DNA from: Salinimonas chungwhensis DSM 16280
GTDB taxonomy: Bacteria > Pseudomonadota > Gammaproteobacteria > Enterobacterales > Alteromonadaceae
Reading direction: 5' to 3'
Assembly (NCBI RefSeq): GCF_000378185.1
Contig: NZ_KB899376.1
Coordinates: forward strand, 62,001 to 126,000
DNA length: 64,000 nt
Below, in pieces: positions 20,301 through 28,230 of this stretch (position 1 is the first letter of the stretch; every line of letters begins with the position of its first letter). Below the pieces are notes generated by a model that searched no databases, had not been told where the DNA came from, and saw nothing but the letters and a program-made list of their open reading frames with translations. The translations under genes and the position numbers were made by a program.

Positions 20301-20850
20301 CCATGGGAAACAAGTCAATGACAGAACCGCGTACCGAAAACTCACTATGGCTCATAACCTGACTGACATGCAGGTAGCCTGCTTGCTCTAAGTTGCGGCG
20401 AAATTGTTCCCGGTCAAGAGTTTGCCCCTGATTTAGCATCAACAGATATTTATTGAGATAGTCCACTGGTGCCAGGCGTTGCATCAGTGTATTTACCGGA
20501 ACAATGAACAGTCCATGCCGCTGTGAGGAAAAGTGATAGAGGGTTTCAAGCCGCTGGGAAATAATATCCTGATGAGGCGAAAACATATCGTAGGGCAGGG
20601 TTTCCCAATCCGGAAACAGGGTAATCTGCGTATCGCCGGAGGGCAGAAAAAACGCGATCTCCTGTTGAAGTTTTAATGCCGAGGGGGTATCTGCAGTTAA
20701 CAGAACAACCGGCCCCTGACTTTCTTCAAATGCTTTGGCTATAGCCAGCGCACGACTACTGCCCTGTAAATGCCCCCATTGCTGGTGGTCCTGGACGCGC
20801 CCTTCGGATTTTGATTTAGGTAGTGGCAGGGTGGTTTGTTTTACTGTCAT
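17359..20850 (-). CDS. mfd: Transcription-repair coupling factor
   Basis: Mfd removes RNA polymerase stalled at DNA damage and recruits UvrA. The 1163 residues fit the family. Order: N-terminal UvrB-like domains (about 1-350, with RGSVIDLFPMGSERPFRLDLFDDEI), the CarD-like RNA polymerase interaction domain (about 480-560, LSVGQPVVHLDHGVGRYIGL), the RecG-like translocase with Walker A GDVGFGKTEVA and Walker B DEEHRFGV, QLRGRVGRS (motif VI), and the C-terminal TRCF domain. It is followed directly by csiV on the same strand. Confidence 0.98.
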   Translation of the reverse strand: MTVKQTTLPLPKSKSEGRVQDHQQWGHLQGSSRALAIAKAFEESQGPVVLLTADTPSALKLQQEIAFFLPSGDTQITLFPDWETLPYDMFSPHQDIISQRLETLYHFSSQRHGLFIVPVNTLMQRLAPVDYLNKYLLMLNQGQTLDREQFRRNLEQAGYLHVSQVMSHSEFSVRGSVIDLFPMGSERPFRLDLFDDEIESIRYFDPETQRSADEVSEIRLLPAREFPTDKAAISLFRQQFLDRFDASQANESVFAQVSKNTMPAGVEYYLPLFFEHTATLFDYLHPHTTLILHGDLQQAADFFWRDVNERYEQHRYNLARPLLKPDELFLPLNTLFEQIKQWPRLSLKEEVLEEKAGQHNAPCEKLTEIALNPQKKQQAEALLATLDNVTATHGRTLFIAESPGRRENLLEILGKSNIRPGQFTSFDDFCRSDASMGIAIGMVENSFSWKSHDSHLFIITETELLGYKVSQRRLREKRSTTDESAIIRNLAELSVGQPVVHLDHGVGRYIGLQTLDAGGVATEYVCIEYAKKSKLYVPVSSLHYISRYTGGDVDHAPLHSLGSDAWSKAKQKAAERVRDVAAELLDVYAKRAANPGFAYPIEWEEYQTFANSFPFEETADQQQAINAVIQDMGSPQAMDRLVCGDVGFGKTEVAMRAAFLAANQGKQVAILVPTTLLAQQHYENFRDRFAQWPFNIQVISRFVSGKSQKSVVEGISNGQVDIVVGTHKLLNDDIKFDDLGLVIIDEEHRFGVRQKEKFKALRADVDILTLTATPIPRTLNMSLSGMRDLSIIATAPAKRLSIKTFVQQRNKPVIREAIMREILRGGQVYFLHNEVETIERTAEEVAEIVPEARVAIGHGQMRERELESIMSDFYHQRYNVLVCTTIIETGIDVPTANTIIMDRADHLGLAQLHQLRGRVGRSHHQAYAYLLTPHPKRMTRDAAKRLEAISNLEDLGAGFALATHDLEIRGAGELLGDDQSGQIASIGFTLYMDMLDQAVTALKEGREPSLDESLAGQTDVELRIPALLPEDYIADVNTRLSLYKQLASCKTQAEIDEFQVALIDRFGLLPDAAKNLVKIAQLKLIAHSLGIVKIDLSASGGTLDFKQDTAVDPGYIIKLVQTKPETFKFEGSQKLKIVSKTDSAKDRIALIEGILSDFARETR

Positions 20851-20900
20851 AGCACCTGATACTTAACGAGTTGGGTAGGCCAGTTGACTCAAGCCAGCAT

Positions 20901-21500
20901 TTACTGGTCCTGTCCTCTGGCTTGCGCGCGTTTTCGCAACTGCAATGTTTGCAAATGCAGACTTGCCCGGACCAACAGTTCCTGGTCCTTTTCGCGAATA
21001 CGGGTAAAAATAAAAGATATATGGTAATCATCCTCATTCTGCTGACAAGTAATAACTTCGCCATAACAGAAAATAGCTGCGGCTTCTTCAGTCAAAAACA
21101 GCTTTATCTGAACAATAGTACCGATTTCAAGTGGCGATGGGTAATTGACCACAACGCCACCGCCACCAAATTTAATGGTTAAAAAGCGGTGTTCAGGTTC
21201 ATCCTGCTGATGGAGGATATAAGACATCATCAGGTCAATCTTCTTTGACTGATGATTAAGATAATCGGCCAGTGCGGAAGCATGCTCACTGATTCCGCGC
21301 AGGGGGCGTAAAGCGGCGGCGTCCAGCGCCGACATTTCTGCGGCAATGCGAAACGCATAGGGCATGGTATCTTCTAATTCAGACTGGTGGGGCAGTACCT
21401 CATCAGCGCCAAGCGGTTTAATGTTTACCTTCAACTCGTGACTGATGACAAAAAACTCATCGAACTGGGCCTTTTTTTCTTCCAGCGATAATGTGTCCAT
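20901..21500 (-). CDS. PilZ-like domain protein
   Basis: A 199-residue soluble protein whose C-terminal half resembles PilZ domains (HRFLTIKFGGGGVVVNYPSP, FCYGEVITCQQNEDDYHISFIFTRIREKDQELLV). The c-di-GMP-binding motifs RxxxR and DxSxxG are not evident, so it may not bind the second messenger, or may do so differently. The N-terminal half (about 1-95) is helical. ATG at 21500 is preferred because TAGGTGG lies 7 bases upstream; an in-frame start at 21530 is possible. It lies upstream of mfd on the same strand. Confidence 0.75.
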   Translation of the reverse strand: MDTLSLEEKKAQFDEFFVISHELKVNIKPLGADEVLPHQSELEDTMPYAFRIAAEMSALDAAALRPLRGISEHASALADYLNHQSKKIDLMMSYILHQQDEPEHRFLTIKFGGGGVVVNYPSPLEIGTIVQIKLFLTEEAAAIFCYGEVITCQQNEDDYHISFIFTRIREKDQELLVRASLHLQTLQLRKRAQARGQDQ

Positions 21501-21707
21501 ATTGTTACCACCTAATTCTTGTACGACCATGCGCTTGCACGTAGACTATATACTCAGTATATCAGTATTTTTGCTAAACCGGTTATGACCCGCAGCGTGG
21601 TATTGCCAGGTAACTGATAGCAATTATCCGAAAGAACCTGGCGACGCTTCTTAACAATCAAGTTGAATAAGCCATCTTGCCTCAATTCGATCAACTGACG
21701 GACCGAT

Positions 21708-22910
21708 ATGTTTCATCCGATATCTGCCTTTATCGCCTGGCGCTATTCCACTGCCAGCAAGCAAAACAGCTTTGTTTCTTTTATTAATCGTTTTTCTGTA
21801 GCCGGTATAGCGCTTGGTTTAATGGCCCTGATTGTCGTGGTTTCAGTAATGAATGGTTTTGAAGCCCAGCTTAAGTCCCGCATCCTGGGATTGGTGCCGC
21901 ATATTGTGGTAGCGCACGATGAAGGCGTCAGTCAGCAAACGCTGGCAAGATTGAATAATGTTAAAAAAGTCACGCCATTTTTGGAAGCACAGGGCGTATT
22001 ACAATCTCGCAATGGTTTACGGGGCATCCAAATCCAGGGCGTGGTCGCCGCCGATATGCAGCAGAGCATTTTAGCAGATAATATGCAGCTGGGTCAGATT
22101 GACACATTGACCCAGGGTAGCTTCAGGGTGGTAATCAGCAAAGCGTTAGGGCGTCAGTTACAGATTGGCGTGGGGGACAAAGTACGGCTGCTGATGGCTG
22201 GCGCCAGTGTCTACACGCCATTTGGCCGGTTACCGAGTCAGCGCCTGGTCACTGTTGCCGGGGTCCATAATGTGGGCTCCCGGTTAGACGAAAAGTTTGT
22301 TTTTATGCCTGTTGATGATTTAAAACGAATGATGCGTAAATCAACGCAAAGCCCCGCTGATTATCGTTTGTTTCTAAACGAACCCTTTGCTTATCAGAGT
22401 ACTGTGGCGCAGCTTGACCAGGCAAAGCTTAGCAGTGAAAACTGGCGCACCCGTCAAGGGCCTTTGTTTGATGCAGTCAAAATGGAAGGCAATATGATGT
22501 TTTTAATGTTAGTGCTTATTATTGCGGTAGCAGCATTTAATATCGTATCGGCCCTGGTAATGGTAGTAAGTGAAAAACAAGGTGATATTGCCATCTTACA
22601 GACTCAGGGGCTGGGCCAGTATAAACTGATGACTATCTTTATGCTAAACGGTGTCTTTAATGGCGTGCGTGGCGCAGCCATAGGGCTGGTGCTTGGCGTG
22701 GTCGTCGCTCTGACGCTTAATGACATGCTTGAGTGGCTGGGCGTCTCACTTGCTCTGTCGGCAGATGGCACTGCGGTGCCGGTGGATATTCGTTGGCCAC
22801 AGGTGGCTACCTATACGCTGTTGTCATTGGGCTTGTGCTTTATCGCAAGTTTGTATCCGGCTTACCGCGCGATGCAAACCCAACCGGCTACCGCATTGCA
22901 AAATGAATGA
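21708..22910 (+). CDS. lolC: Lipoprotein-releasing ABC transporter permease (LolC/E type)
   Basis: Inner-membrane subunit that, with the ATPase LolD, extracts lipoproteins and passes them to LolA. The 400-residue protein has the MacB/LolC layout: one N-terminal membrane segment (about 22-45), a large periplasmic domain (about 46-265), then three membrane segments. The N-terminus (FIAWRYSTASKQNSFVSFINRFSVAG, split here by position 10-35) and KMEGNMMFLMLVLIIAVAAFNI are typical. In E. coli lolC-lolD-lolE lie near mfd; here the mfd neighbourhood is conserved but no lolD or lolE follows. It may be LolC, or a LolF-like homodimeric permease. Confidence 0.88.
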   Translation: MFHPISAFIAWRYSTASKQNSFVSFINRFSVAGIALGLMALIVVVSVMNGFEAQLKSRILGLVPHIVVAHDEGVSQQTLARLNNVKKVTPFLEAQGVLQSRNGLRGIQIQGVVAADMQQSILADNMQLGQIDTLTQGSFRVVISKALGRQLQIGVGDKVRLLMAGASVYTPFGRLPSQRLVTVAGVHNVGSRLDEKFVFMPVDDLKRMMRKSTQSPADYRLFLNEPFAYQSTVAQLDQAKLSSENWRTRQGPLFDAVKMEGNMMFLMLVLIIAVAAFNIVSALVMVVSEKQGDIAILQTQGLGQYKLMTIFMLNGVFNGVRGAAIGLVLGVVVALTLNDMLEWLGVSLALSADGTAVPVDIRWPQVATYTLLSLGLCFIASLYPAYRAMQTQPATALQNE

Positions 22911-23002
22911 TCCCGGGCCGGGCATGGATAAAGTTTGGTGATGCAAGTGCCGCTCAAATTACTTATAATCCCCGTCCTTTCAATTTTGGGGCGGGAAGTC
23001 GC

Positions 23003-23563
23003 ATGAAAAAGAATTTTATTACGTCGCAGTCTTTAATACAGGATTCCTTTCGTCTGGCAGCAAAAGTCTATGCGGACGATTTTCGCCCGGATTTTATTGT
23101 TGGCATTTGGCGCGGTGGCGCACCTATCGGTATTACTGTACAGGAGTTTTTTGAATTCAAAGACAGTCCGACTGATCATATTGCAGTAAGAACCTCGTCA
23201 TACTATGGCATCAACAAACAAGCGAAAGAGATCCGTGTACACGGGTTGCACTACCTGGTAGAAAATGCCAATGCTAACGATAAGCTACTGATTGTCGACG
23301 ATGTGTTTGATTCAGGGCGCAGCGTGGATGCATTAATCAACCAGATTAATACCCTTATGCGACTGAATACTCCGTCTGATATCCGTATTGCCTGCCCCTG
23401 GTATAAGCCGCAAAATAATAAAACCGATATTGTTCCGGATTATTATATTAATCAGTCTGACGAGTGGTTGGTTTTTCCTCACGAGGTTGCTGGCCTGAGC
23501 GAAGAAGAAATTCGCGAAGGTAAATCTGAACTTGCTGACGTGATGGATATTTTATTTAAGTAA
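23003..23563 (+). CDS. Purine (hypoxanthine/xanthine-type) phosphoribosyltransferase
   Basis: A 186-residue type I phosphoribosyltransferase that would convert a purine base and PRPP to the nucleotide. The PRPP-binding loop LLIVDDVFDSGRS (two acidic residues then a small-residue loop) and the N-terminal WRGGAPIG loop are clear. The variable hood gives no certain base specificity; hypoxanthine or xanthine/guanine is most likely. The ATG at 23003 follows GCGGGAAG; the reading frame is open back to 22907 but the upstream residues are not family-like. A terminator follows at 23581-23620. Confidence 0.88.
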   Translation: MKKNFITSQSLIQDSFRLAAKVYADDFRPDFIVGIWRGGAPIGITVQEFFEFKDSPTDHIAVRTSSYYGINKQAKEIRVHGLHYLVENANANDKLLIVDDVFDSGRSVDALINQINTLMRLNTPSDIRIACPWYKPQNNKTDIVPDYYINQSDEWLVFPHEVAGLSEEEIREGKSELADVMDILFK

Positions 23564-23580
23564 GCTGTTATAACACATCA

Positions 23581-23620
23581 AGCCGGTAGCCATTTTAGCG
23601 TGACTACCGGCTTTTTTTTT
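23581..23620 (+). terminator. Rho-independent terminator after the phosphoribosyltransferase gene
   Basis: Perfect 9-bp arms AGCCGGTAG (23581-23589) and CTACCGGCT (23604-23612), loop of 14 bases, followed by a run of nine T. Confidence 0.93.
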
Positions 23621-23878
23621 CTTTATCATCCATCCGGCTCTATATCTATGATTTTTAAGTAATATAATAATATTATTTGCAGCTTTTCAAATTGCCAGTA
23701 GCCAGTCCTGTTAGTTGAATATCATTCTACCCCCCCGTCTCTGCGTACGCCTTATATCACCAAAATGGGCTTACCCGCGTTTCTGTAAAAATAATGTTAT
23801 TGGGTGTTTACTTTTCAATCACAATTAGAGAGACTTTAATAGTATTACAATAATACCTAATGATTGAGGGAGATACCC
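23621..23878 (+). other. AT-rich upstream region of the PEP-CTERM gene, with an inverted repeat
   Basis: About 260 bases without a gene. Just before the ribosome site lies a perfect inverted repeat, GTATTA (23842-23847) CAA TAATAC (23851-23856). It could be an operator or a small mRNA hairpin near the start, or chance in AT-rich DNA. I searched for a sigma-54 type -24/-12 element, which controls some exosortase substrates, and did not find one with correct spacing. Confidence 0.4.
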
Positions 23879-24511
23879 ATGGGTTTACAATGTTTAACAA
23901 ATAACACCACACAAAAATGTCTTATTGCCGGCAGCCTGTTGCTTGCACTAAATACACAGACAGTGAATGCAGATCTCATCAACACAGACTTTTCATCAGG
24001 ATTTTCCGGATGGGAAGCTGAAGTTATCAGCTACAACTACGACTCTGATGCCGATGTGACCAATGCCGGCGAGATTTTTAGCCAGTATGCCGACAATTTT
24101 ATGCTGGGTGATAACCAGGTCACACTGGCAACATCATCCGATGCTCAAAATGATTACTGGTCTGTGAGCATGTTTCAGGAGGCTCTGCTTGCTCCCGATG
24201 CTCAGACGTTGTCACTTGATGTTAGTGCCTCACTAACTGATGCAGCGACGGATCTGTTTTTTGTCCAGCTGCGTGACCTTTCCTCTGACGATATTATCGA
24301 TTTATCCGCAGGTGGCTCCTTTGATATCAGTTCCTGGGCCGGTGAAATGGTGAGTCTTGAATTTGGTGTAATGGACTATGACTTCATACCCGCTGACAGT
24401 CTTACGGTAAGCAATATCAGTCTGGCCGCAGCAGAAGTACCCGCGCCGGCTACCGGACTACTACTAGCGTTAGGTGCAGTGGCGGCTGTCAGAAGAAAAA
24501 TAGCTCGCTAG
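23879..24511 (+). CDS. PEP-CTERM sorting-domain protein
   Basis: A 210-residue exported protein. The signal peptide covers about residues 1-32 (hydrophobic core LIAGSLLLALNTQTVNA). The C-terminus has the tripartite exosortase signal: the VPAPAT motif (PEP variant), a hydrophobic helix LLLALGAVAAV, and a basic tail RRKIAR. The mature body is acidic and beta-rich (NTDFSSGFSGWEAEV), resembling carbohydrate-binding jelly-roll modules but not assignable. The ATG at 23879 follows GGGAG; an upstream in-frame TTG is rejected. Such proteins are cleaved and anchored or released by exosortase, often with exopolysaccharide. No exosortase is in the window. Confidence 0.85.
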   Translation: MGLQCLTNNTTQKCLIAGSLLLALNTQTVNADLINTDFSSGFSGWEAEVISYNYDSDADVTNAGEIFSQYADNFMLGDNQVTLATSSDAQNDYWSVSMFQEALLAPDAQTLSLDVSASLTDAATDLFFVQLRDLSSDDIIDLSAGGSFDISSWAGEMVSLEFGVMDYDFIPADSLTVSNISLAAAEVPAPATGLLLALGAVAAVRRKIAR

Positions 24512-24572
24512 TTTTTATCACAAAGCCAGTTGAGTTGTCGGCTTTTGTCACTTTTTTCAGGAGTTTTTGAAA

Positions 24573-27500
24573 ATGAAAAATTTGTCTTTCCAGACATTTC
24601 GCAACCGGCTGGTGCCTGCCACATCACAGTTAAGTGCCATTGCGCTAGCCAGTTTATTAGCACCGTCGGCATATGCACAATGGGAGAAGGTCGAGAGCGC
24701 CACAATAGAGCAAGCCAAACCAGTTTATGTACGTGGCAGCGGTTTTTACTCTGATAATACCATTCGTCTTGAAACCGATTTAGCGGGTGCCGAGCAAATA
24801 CGTTTGGTGGTAACAGATAGCAGCCATGAGGTAAACAATGCAGATGGGATGACGCAAGAGGGTCATCCTTATTTTAAAGTTAATGATGTCACTGAAGCTA
24901 TTCGAATCCGCTTCGCCATGCAACGTGCCCGTCTTAACTACTCCTCTGCACTTTACGCCTTTGTTGAAGAGGGCGCTCCGGACCCAACGGTTGATGCACC
25001 GATCAGTTTTGATAATGCCAGTGTCCACGATCCTTCAGTTATTCGTCTGGACAGCGGAGAATACTATGTATTTGGATCACACCTGGCAGCAGCCAGAAGT
25101 GACGATTTGGTAAACTGGTATTCCGTGGCGGGCGATGGTGTCGAAGATAGCCCCTTTTTCGATACCTATGAGGAAGAAGCTGCCGAAGGGATAGCATGGT
25201 CTGGCGGTACCGTCGGTTCCTGGGCGGCAGATGTTATCCAGTTGGAAGATGATAACTATTATTTTTACTATAACCATTGTGCTTCGGTAGATACCGGACT
25301 GTGTGATGCCTCTCGCTCTTATATGGGAGTTGCTGTTTCTGACAATATCGAGGGCCCCTATGAAGATCGGGGGCTGTTTTTACGGTCCGGTCATATTGGC
25401 GATGAGAACCCGGCCATAAACGGCGAAAATTATAATGGTAATTACCATCCTAATGCCATTGACCCTGATGTTTTCTACGGCAGAGAGGGCCGGTTATGGA
25501 TGGTTTACGGTTCTTATTCGGGTGGTATTTTCGTGCTCGAGATGGATCCCGCTACAGGTTTTCCTTTGGAAGGGCAGGGCTTTGGCACCAAAATCATGGG
25601 GGGCTTCTACAGTGCCATAGAAGGACCTTATATGTTGTATAGCCCTGAATCGGATTACTACTATCTTTTTACCTCGTTTGGCGGCTACGAGCAAAATGAT
25701 GGCTATAATATGCGTATAGCCCGCTCCAGAAGCCCCAAAGGTCCGTTTGTGGATGCCGAGGGCCAGGATATGATAGGGGCCAGTGGTGGCTGGTCAAACA
25801 TTGAGCCTTACGGTGTCAAGCTAATGGGCGGTTACTTGTTTGACGTCCAGCCGGGTGAACCTGGCAGCGATAATGGCTATATGGCACCCGGCCATAATTC
25901 AGCTTACTACGACCCTGATACAGAAAATCATTACGTAATTTTCCACACACGTTTTCCTGACCGCGGGGAAGGTCATGAAATTCGTGTCCATGAGATGTTT
26001 ATCAACGAGGATGACTGGCTTGTCGCCTCACCGCACAGATATGTTCCGGTGCAAGGTGAAAATATTGTCGATGAAAACGACATTCAGGGCACTTACCGGT
26101 TTGTAAATCATGAAAAAGATATCAATCGTGAGCCGAAAGTTTCTTCCTACATGCGTTTACAAAGTGACGGAACGATAGCGGGCGATTTCAGTGGTGAATA
26201 TAGACTTCACGATGGCAATCAGATTACTCTGATGGTCGATGATCTGGGGACTTTTGAAGGCGTCGCGGCCTGGCAGTTTAATGATAATATTCAACAGCTG
26301 GTGCCCACTTTCACTGCCCTTGGCGAGTCTGGCGCGTCGGTATGGGGAACACAAATACCGGCAATGAGTACCAGTGAAGCGGTAGCAGCGACCAGTAATG
26401 ATTTGATTATTCCGTCTAGTGCCAGTAGCTCAATCGTATTACCTGAGACCGGGGCGATGGGCGCGTCAATCTCCTGGACATCAAGTAATGAGTCAGTGAT
26501 TAGTACAGACGGTGAGGTAATCCGTCCGGCACCTGGAGAGGAAGATGCAACGGTTACGCTGACCGCGACGATAGAGCTAAATGGCGAATCAGTAACTCGC
26601 ACCTACACTGTCAGTGTTGCGGCGCGAAAACCGTATAACCGGGTTGCGTTCTATCGGTTTGAAAGTGATTTATCCGACTCGTTGAATTATCAGCCCGCCG
26701 GCACTGCGACGGGAGCGACTCCGGACAACCTTGGCGGTAGTGTAGAATACGCACAAGGCCAGTACCAACAGAGTTTGTGGCTGGACGGTGAAAGTGGTGT
26801 ACGTCTGCCTGATGGCCTTATCGATAATAACGCCTATACAGTCTCGTTGTGGTTGAATCCCGCACAGCTGTCACAGTTTTCTCCGGCATTTTTCGGTGCT
26901 GCAAGTACTGACAACTGGATAAGTCTGGTGCCCTGGAGCTGGGACGATAACACTATGTTGTGGCGGGGTAGCGTCGCCTGGTACGATGCATCTGCAGGCT
27001 TCCGAATCCCTACCGATACATGGAGTCACGTAGCTTTTAGTGTCAATAACGGCGATATCAACTTGTATATTAACGGTGAGCAGGCGTACAGCGGGACCAA
27101 CTTCAACGATGTATTTACCGGTGCGCAGGGAACCTTTACGCTGGGCGTAAACTATTGGGACACGCCGTATAACGGGTTGATCGATGAAGTAGCAGTGTAT
27201 GATGATGCTCTGTCTCAGACCGAAATTGTAGCGCTGGATATTGAACGCCAGTCACCCCGGCAGATGTTGACGACTGTCACCGAGGCATTGAGCCTGGGTA
27301 ACAATCTCAATGCTGTGAAGACTGACCTTCACTTGCCGGTAACCGGTATGTTTGCGTCATCAATCAGCTGGTCTTCGTCTCACCCGGAGATTATCAGTAC
27401 CAGCGGTAACGTTACCCGACCCGGTGAAGAGGCATCAGATGCAGAGGTCACCCTGACCGCAACGATTGTGCTCGATGGCGAACAAATGACCCGCGAGTTT

Positions 27501-28163
27501 ACTGTTACTGTACGCTCCCTGGGGCCGGTTTCACCGGTTGCAGAATTCAATTTCGATACGCTTACACTAGAAGATGCTACGGGTAATTTTGGCTCGGGCA
27601 CCGATATAGGCGCATTGATAGGCGAAGCCGGAGATAGCCCGTCATATACAGGGGGGGTAAACAGCATGGGGTTGATGCTGGATGGTCAATCGGGTGTGCG
27701 CTTACCAGATAATCTGATAACCAGTGATACATACAGTGTCTCTGTATGGCTTAACCCTACCGAGTTAACCATGTTCACCTCGGCACTGTTTGGCTATGCC
27801 AATGCCGATAGTTGGGTAAGTCTGGTTCCAAGAGGGCATGGAGGCGTGTCTGAAAATTCTATGGTCTGGTCCGGCACACAGTGGTATGACGCTGCCATGG
27901 GGACGCAAATTCCGATTAATACCTGGTCTCATATCGTGTATGTGGTAGAGGACGGAATGCTAGAGGTTTATCTCAACGGATCGCAGGTATTTGCTGGTAA
28001 TGAGTTTCCGGATATCTTCAGTAATCAGCAGAGCACCGGATTTAGTATCGGCGTCAACTTCTGGGACACGCCGTATCACGGTATTGTTGATGAGCTTAAA
28101 ATTTATGACGAAGCTATTTCAGCTGCGGATATCATTCAACTGTATACCGGGGTTCAGAATTAA
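24573..28163 (+). CDS. Secreted multimodular GH43 arabinanase-like glycoside hydrolase
   Basis: A 1196-residue exported enzyme. Signal peptide about 1-36 (ending SAYAQ). A small N-terminal beta domain precedes the five-bladed GH43 propeller at about 140-485, with the general base Asp in VHDPSVI, the pKa-modulating Asp in HPNAIDPDVFY and the acid Glu in SAIEGPY; these match endo-1,5-alpha-L-arabinanases best. A lipocalin-like GH43 C-terminal domain follows (about 495-595). Then two tandem Ig-like plus LamG units: Ig at about 597-685 and 893-985, LamG at about 686-890 and 986-1196. The ATG at 24573 follows AGGAG. Likely substrate is arabinan or another arabinose-containing glycan; the LamG modules probably bind carbohydrate. 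No sugar transporter or sensor is adjacent. Confidence 0.88.
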   Translation: MKNLSFQTFRNRLVPATSQLSAIALASLLAPSAYAQWEKVESATIEQAKPVYVRGSGFYSDNTIRLETDLAGAEQIRLVVTDSSHEVNNADGMTQEGHPYFKVNDVTEAIRIRFAMQRARLNYSSALYAFVEEGAPDPTVDAPISFDNASVHDPSVIRLDSGEYYVFGSHLAAARSDDLVNWYSVAGDGVEDSPFFDTYEEEAAEGIAWSGGTVGSWAADVIQLEDDNYYFYYNHCASVDTGLCDASRSYMGVAVSDNIEGPYEDRGLFLRSGHIGDENPAINGENYNGNYHPNAIDPDVFYGREGRLWMVYGSYSGGIFVLEMDPATGFPLEGQGFGTKIMGGFYSAIEGPYMLYSPESDYYYLFTSFGGYEQNDGYNMRIARSRSPKGPFVDAEGQDMIGASGGWSNIEPYGVKLMGGYLFDVQPGEPGSDNGYMAPGHNSAYYDPDTENHYVIFHTRFPDRGEGHEIRVHEMFINEDDWLVASPHRYVPVQGENIVDENDIQGTYRFVNHEKDINREPKVSSYMRLQSDGTIAGDFSGEYRLHDGNQITLMVDDLGTFEGVAAWQFNDNIQQLVPTFTALGESGASVWGTQIPAMSTSEAVAATSNDLIIPSSASSSIVLPETGAMGASISWTSSNESVISTDGEVIRPAPGEEDATVTLTATIELNGESVTRTYTVSVAARKPYNRVAFYRFESDLSDSLNYQPAGTATGATPDNLGGSVEYAQGQYQQSLWLDGESGVRLPDGLIDNNAYTVSLWLNPAQLSQFSPAFFGAASTDNWISLVPWSWDDNTMLWRGSVAWYDASAGFRIPTDTWSHVAFSVNNGDINLYINGEQAYSGTNFNDVFTGAQGTFTLGVNYWDTPYNGLIDEVAVYDDALSQTEIVALDIERQSPRQMLTTVTEALSLGNNLNAVKTDLHLPVTGMFASSISWSSSHPEIISTSGNVTRPGEEASDAEVTLTATIVLDGEQMTREFTVTVRSLGPVSPVAEFNFDTLTLEDATGNFGSGTDIGALIGEAGDSPSYTGGVNSMGLMLDGQSGVRLPDNLITSDTYSVSVWLNPTELTMFTSALFGYANADSWVSLVPRGHGGVSENSMVWSGTQWYDAAMGTQIPINTWSHIVYVVEDGMLEVYLNGSQVFAGNEFPDIFSNQQSTGFSIGVNFWDTPYHGIVDELKIYDEAISAADIIQLYTGVQN

Positions 28164-28183
28164 ACCTTCGATACTACAAACTT

Positions 28184-28216
28184 AAAGAAGGCGGCGCTTA
28201 GCCGTCTTCTTTGTTT
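28184..28216 (+). terminator. Terminator after the GH43 gene
   Basis: A 12-bp stem with one G-T pair: AAAGAAGGCGGC (28184-28195) and GCCGTCTTCTTT (28201-28212), loop GCTTA, followed by GTTTTTAT. It lies between convergent genes and may serve both strands. Confidence 0.8.
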
Positions 28217-28230
28217 TTATAGACTGATAA

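Noticed and set aside
22907-23002. Upstream extension of the phosphoribosyltransferase
   Set aside because: The extra residues before 23003 are not family-like and overlap the lolC stop; GCGGGAAG before ATG 23003 decides the start.
23621-23878. Sigma-54 promoter for the PEP-CTERM gene
   Set aside because: The best GG/GC pair near 23765 does not have the required spacing; no -24/-12 element seen.
26364-28155. Tandem duplication in the GH43 gene as an assembly error
   Set aside because: The two Ig-LamG copies are clearly diverged at protein level, so they are a genuine old duplication.
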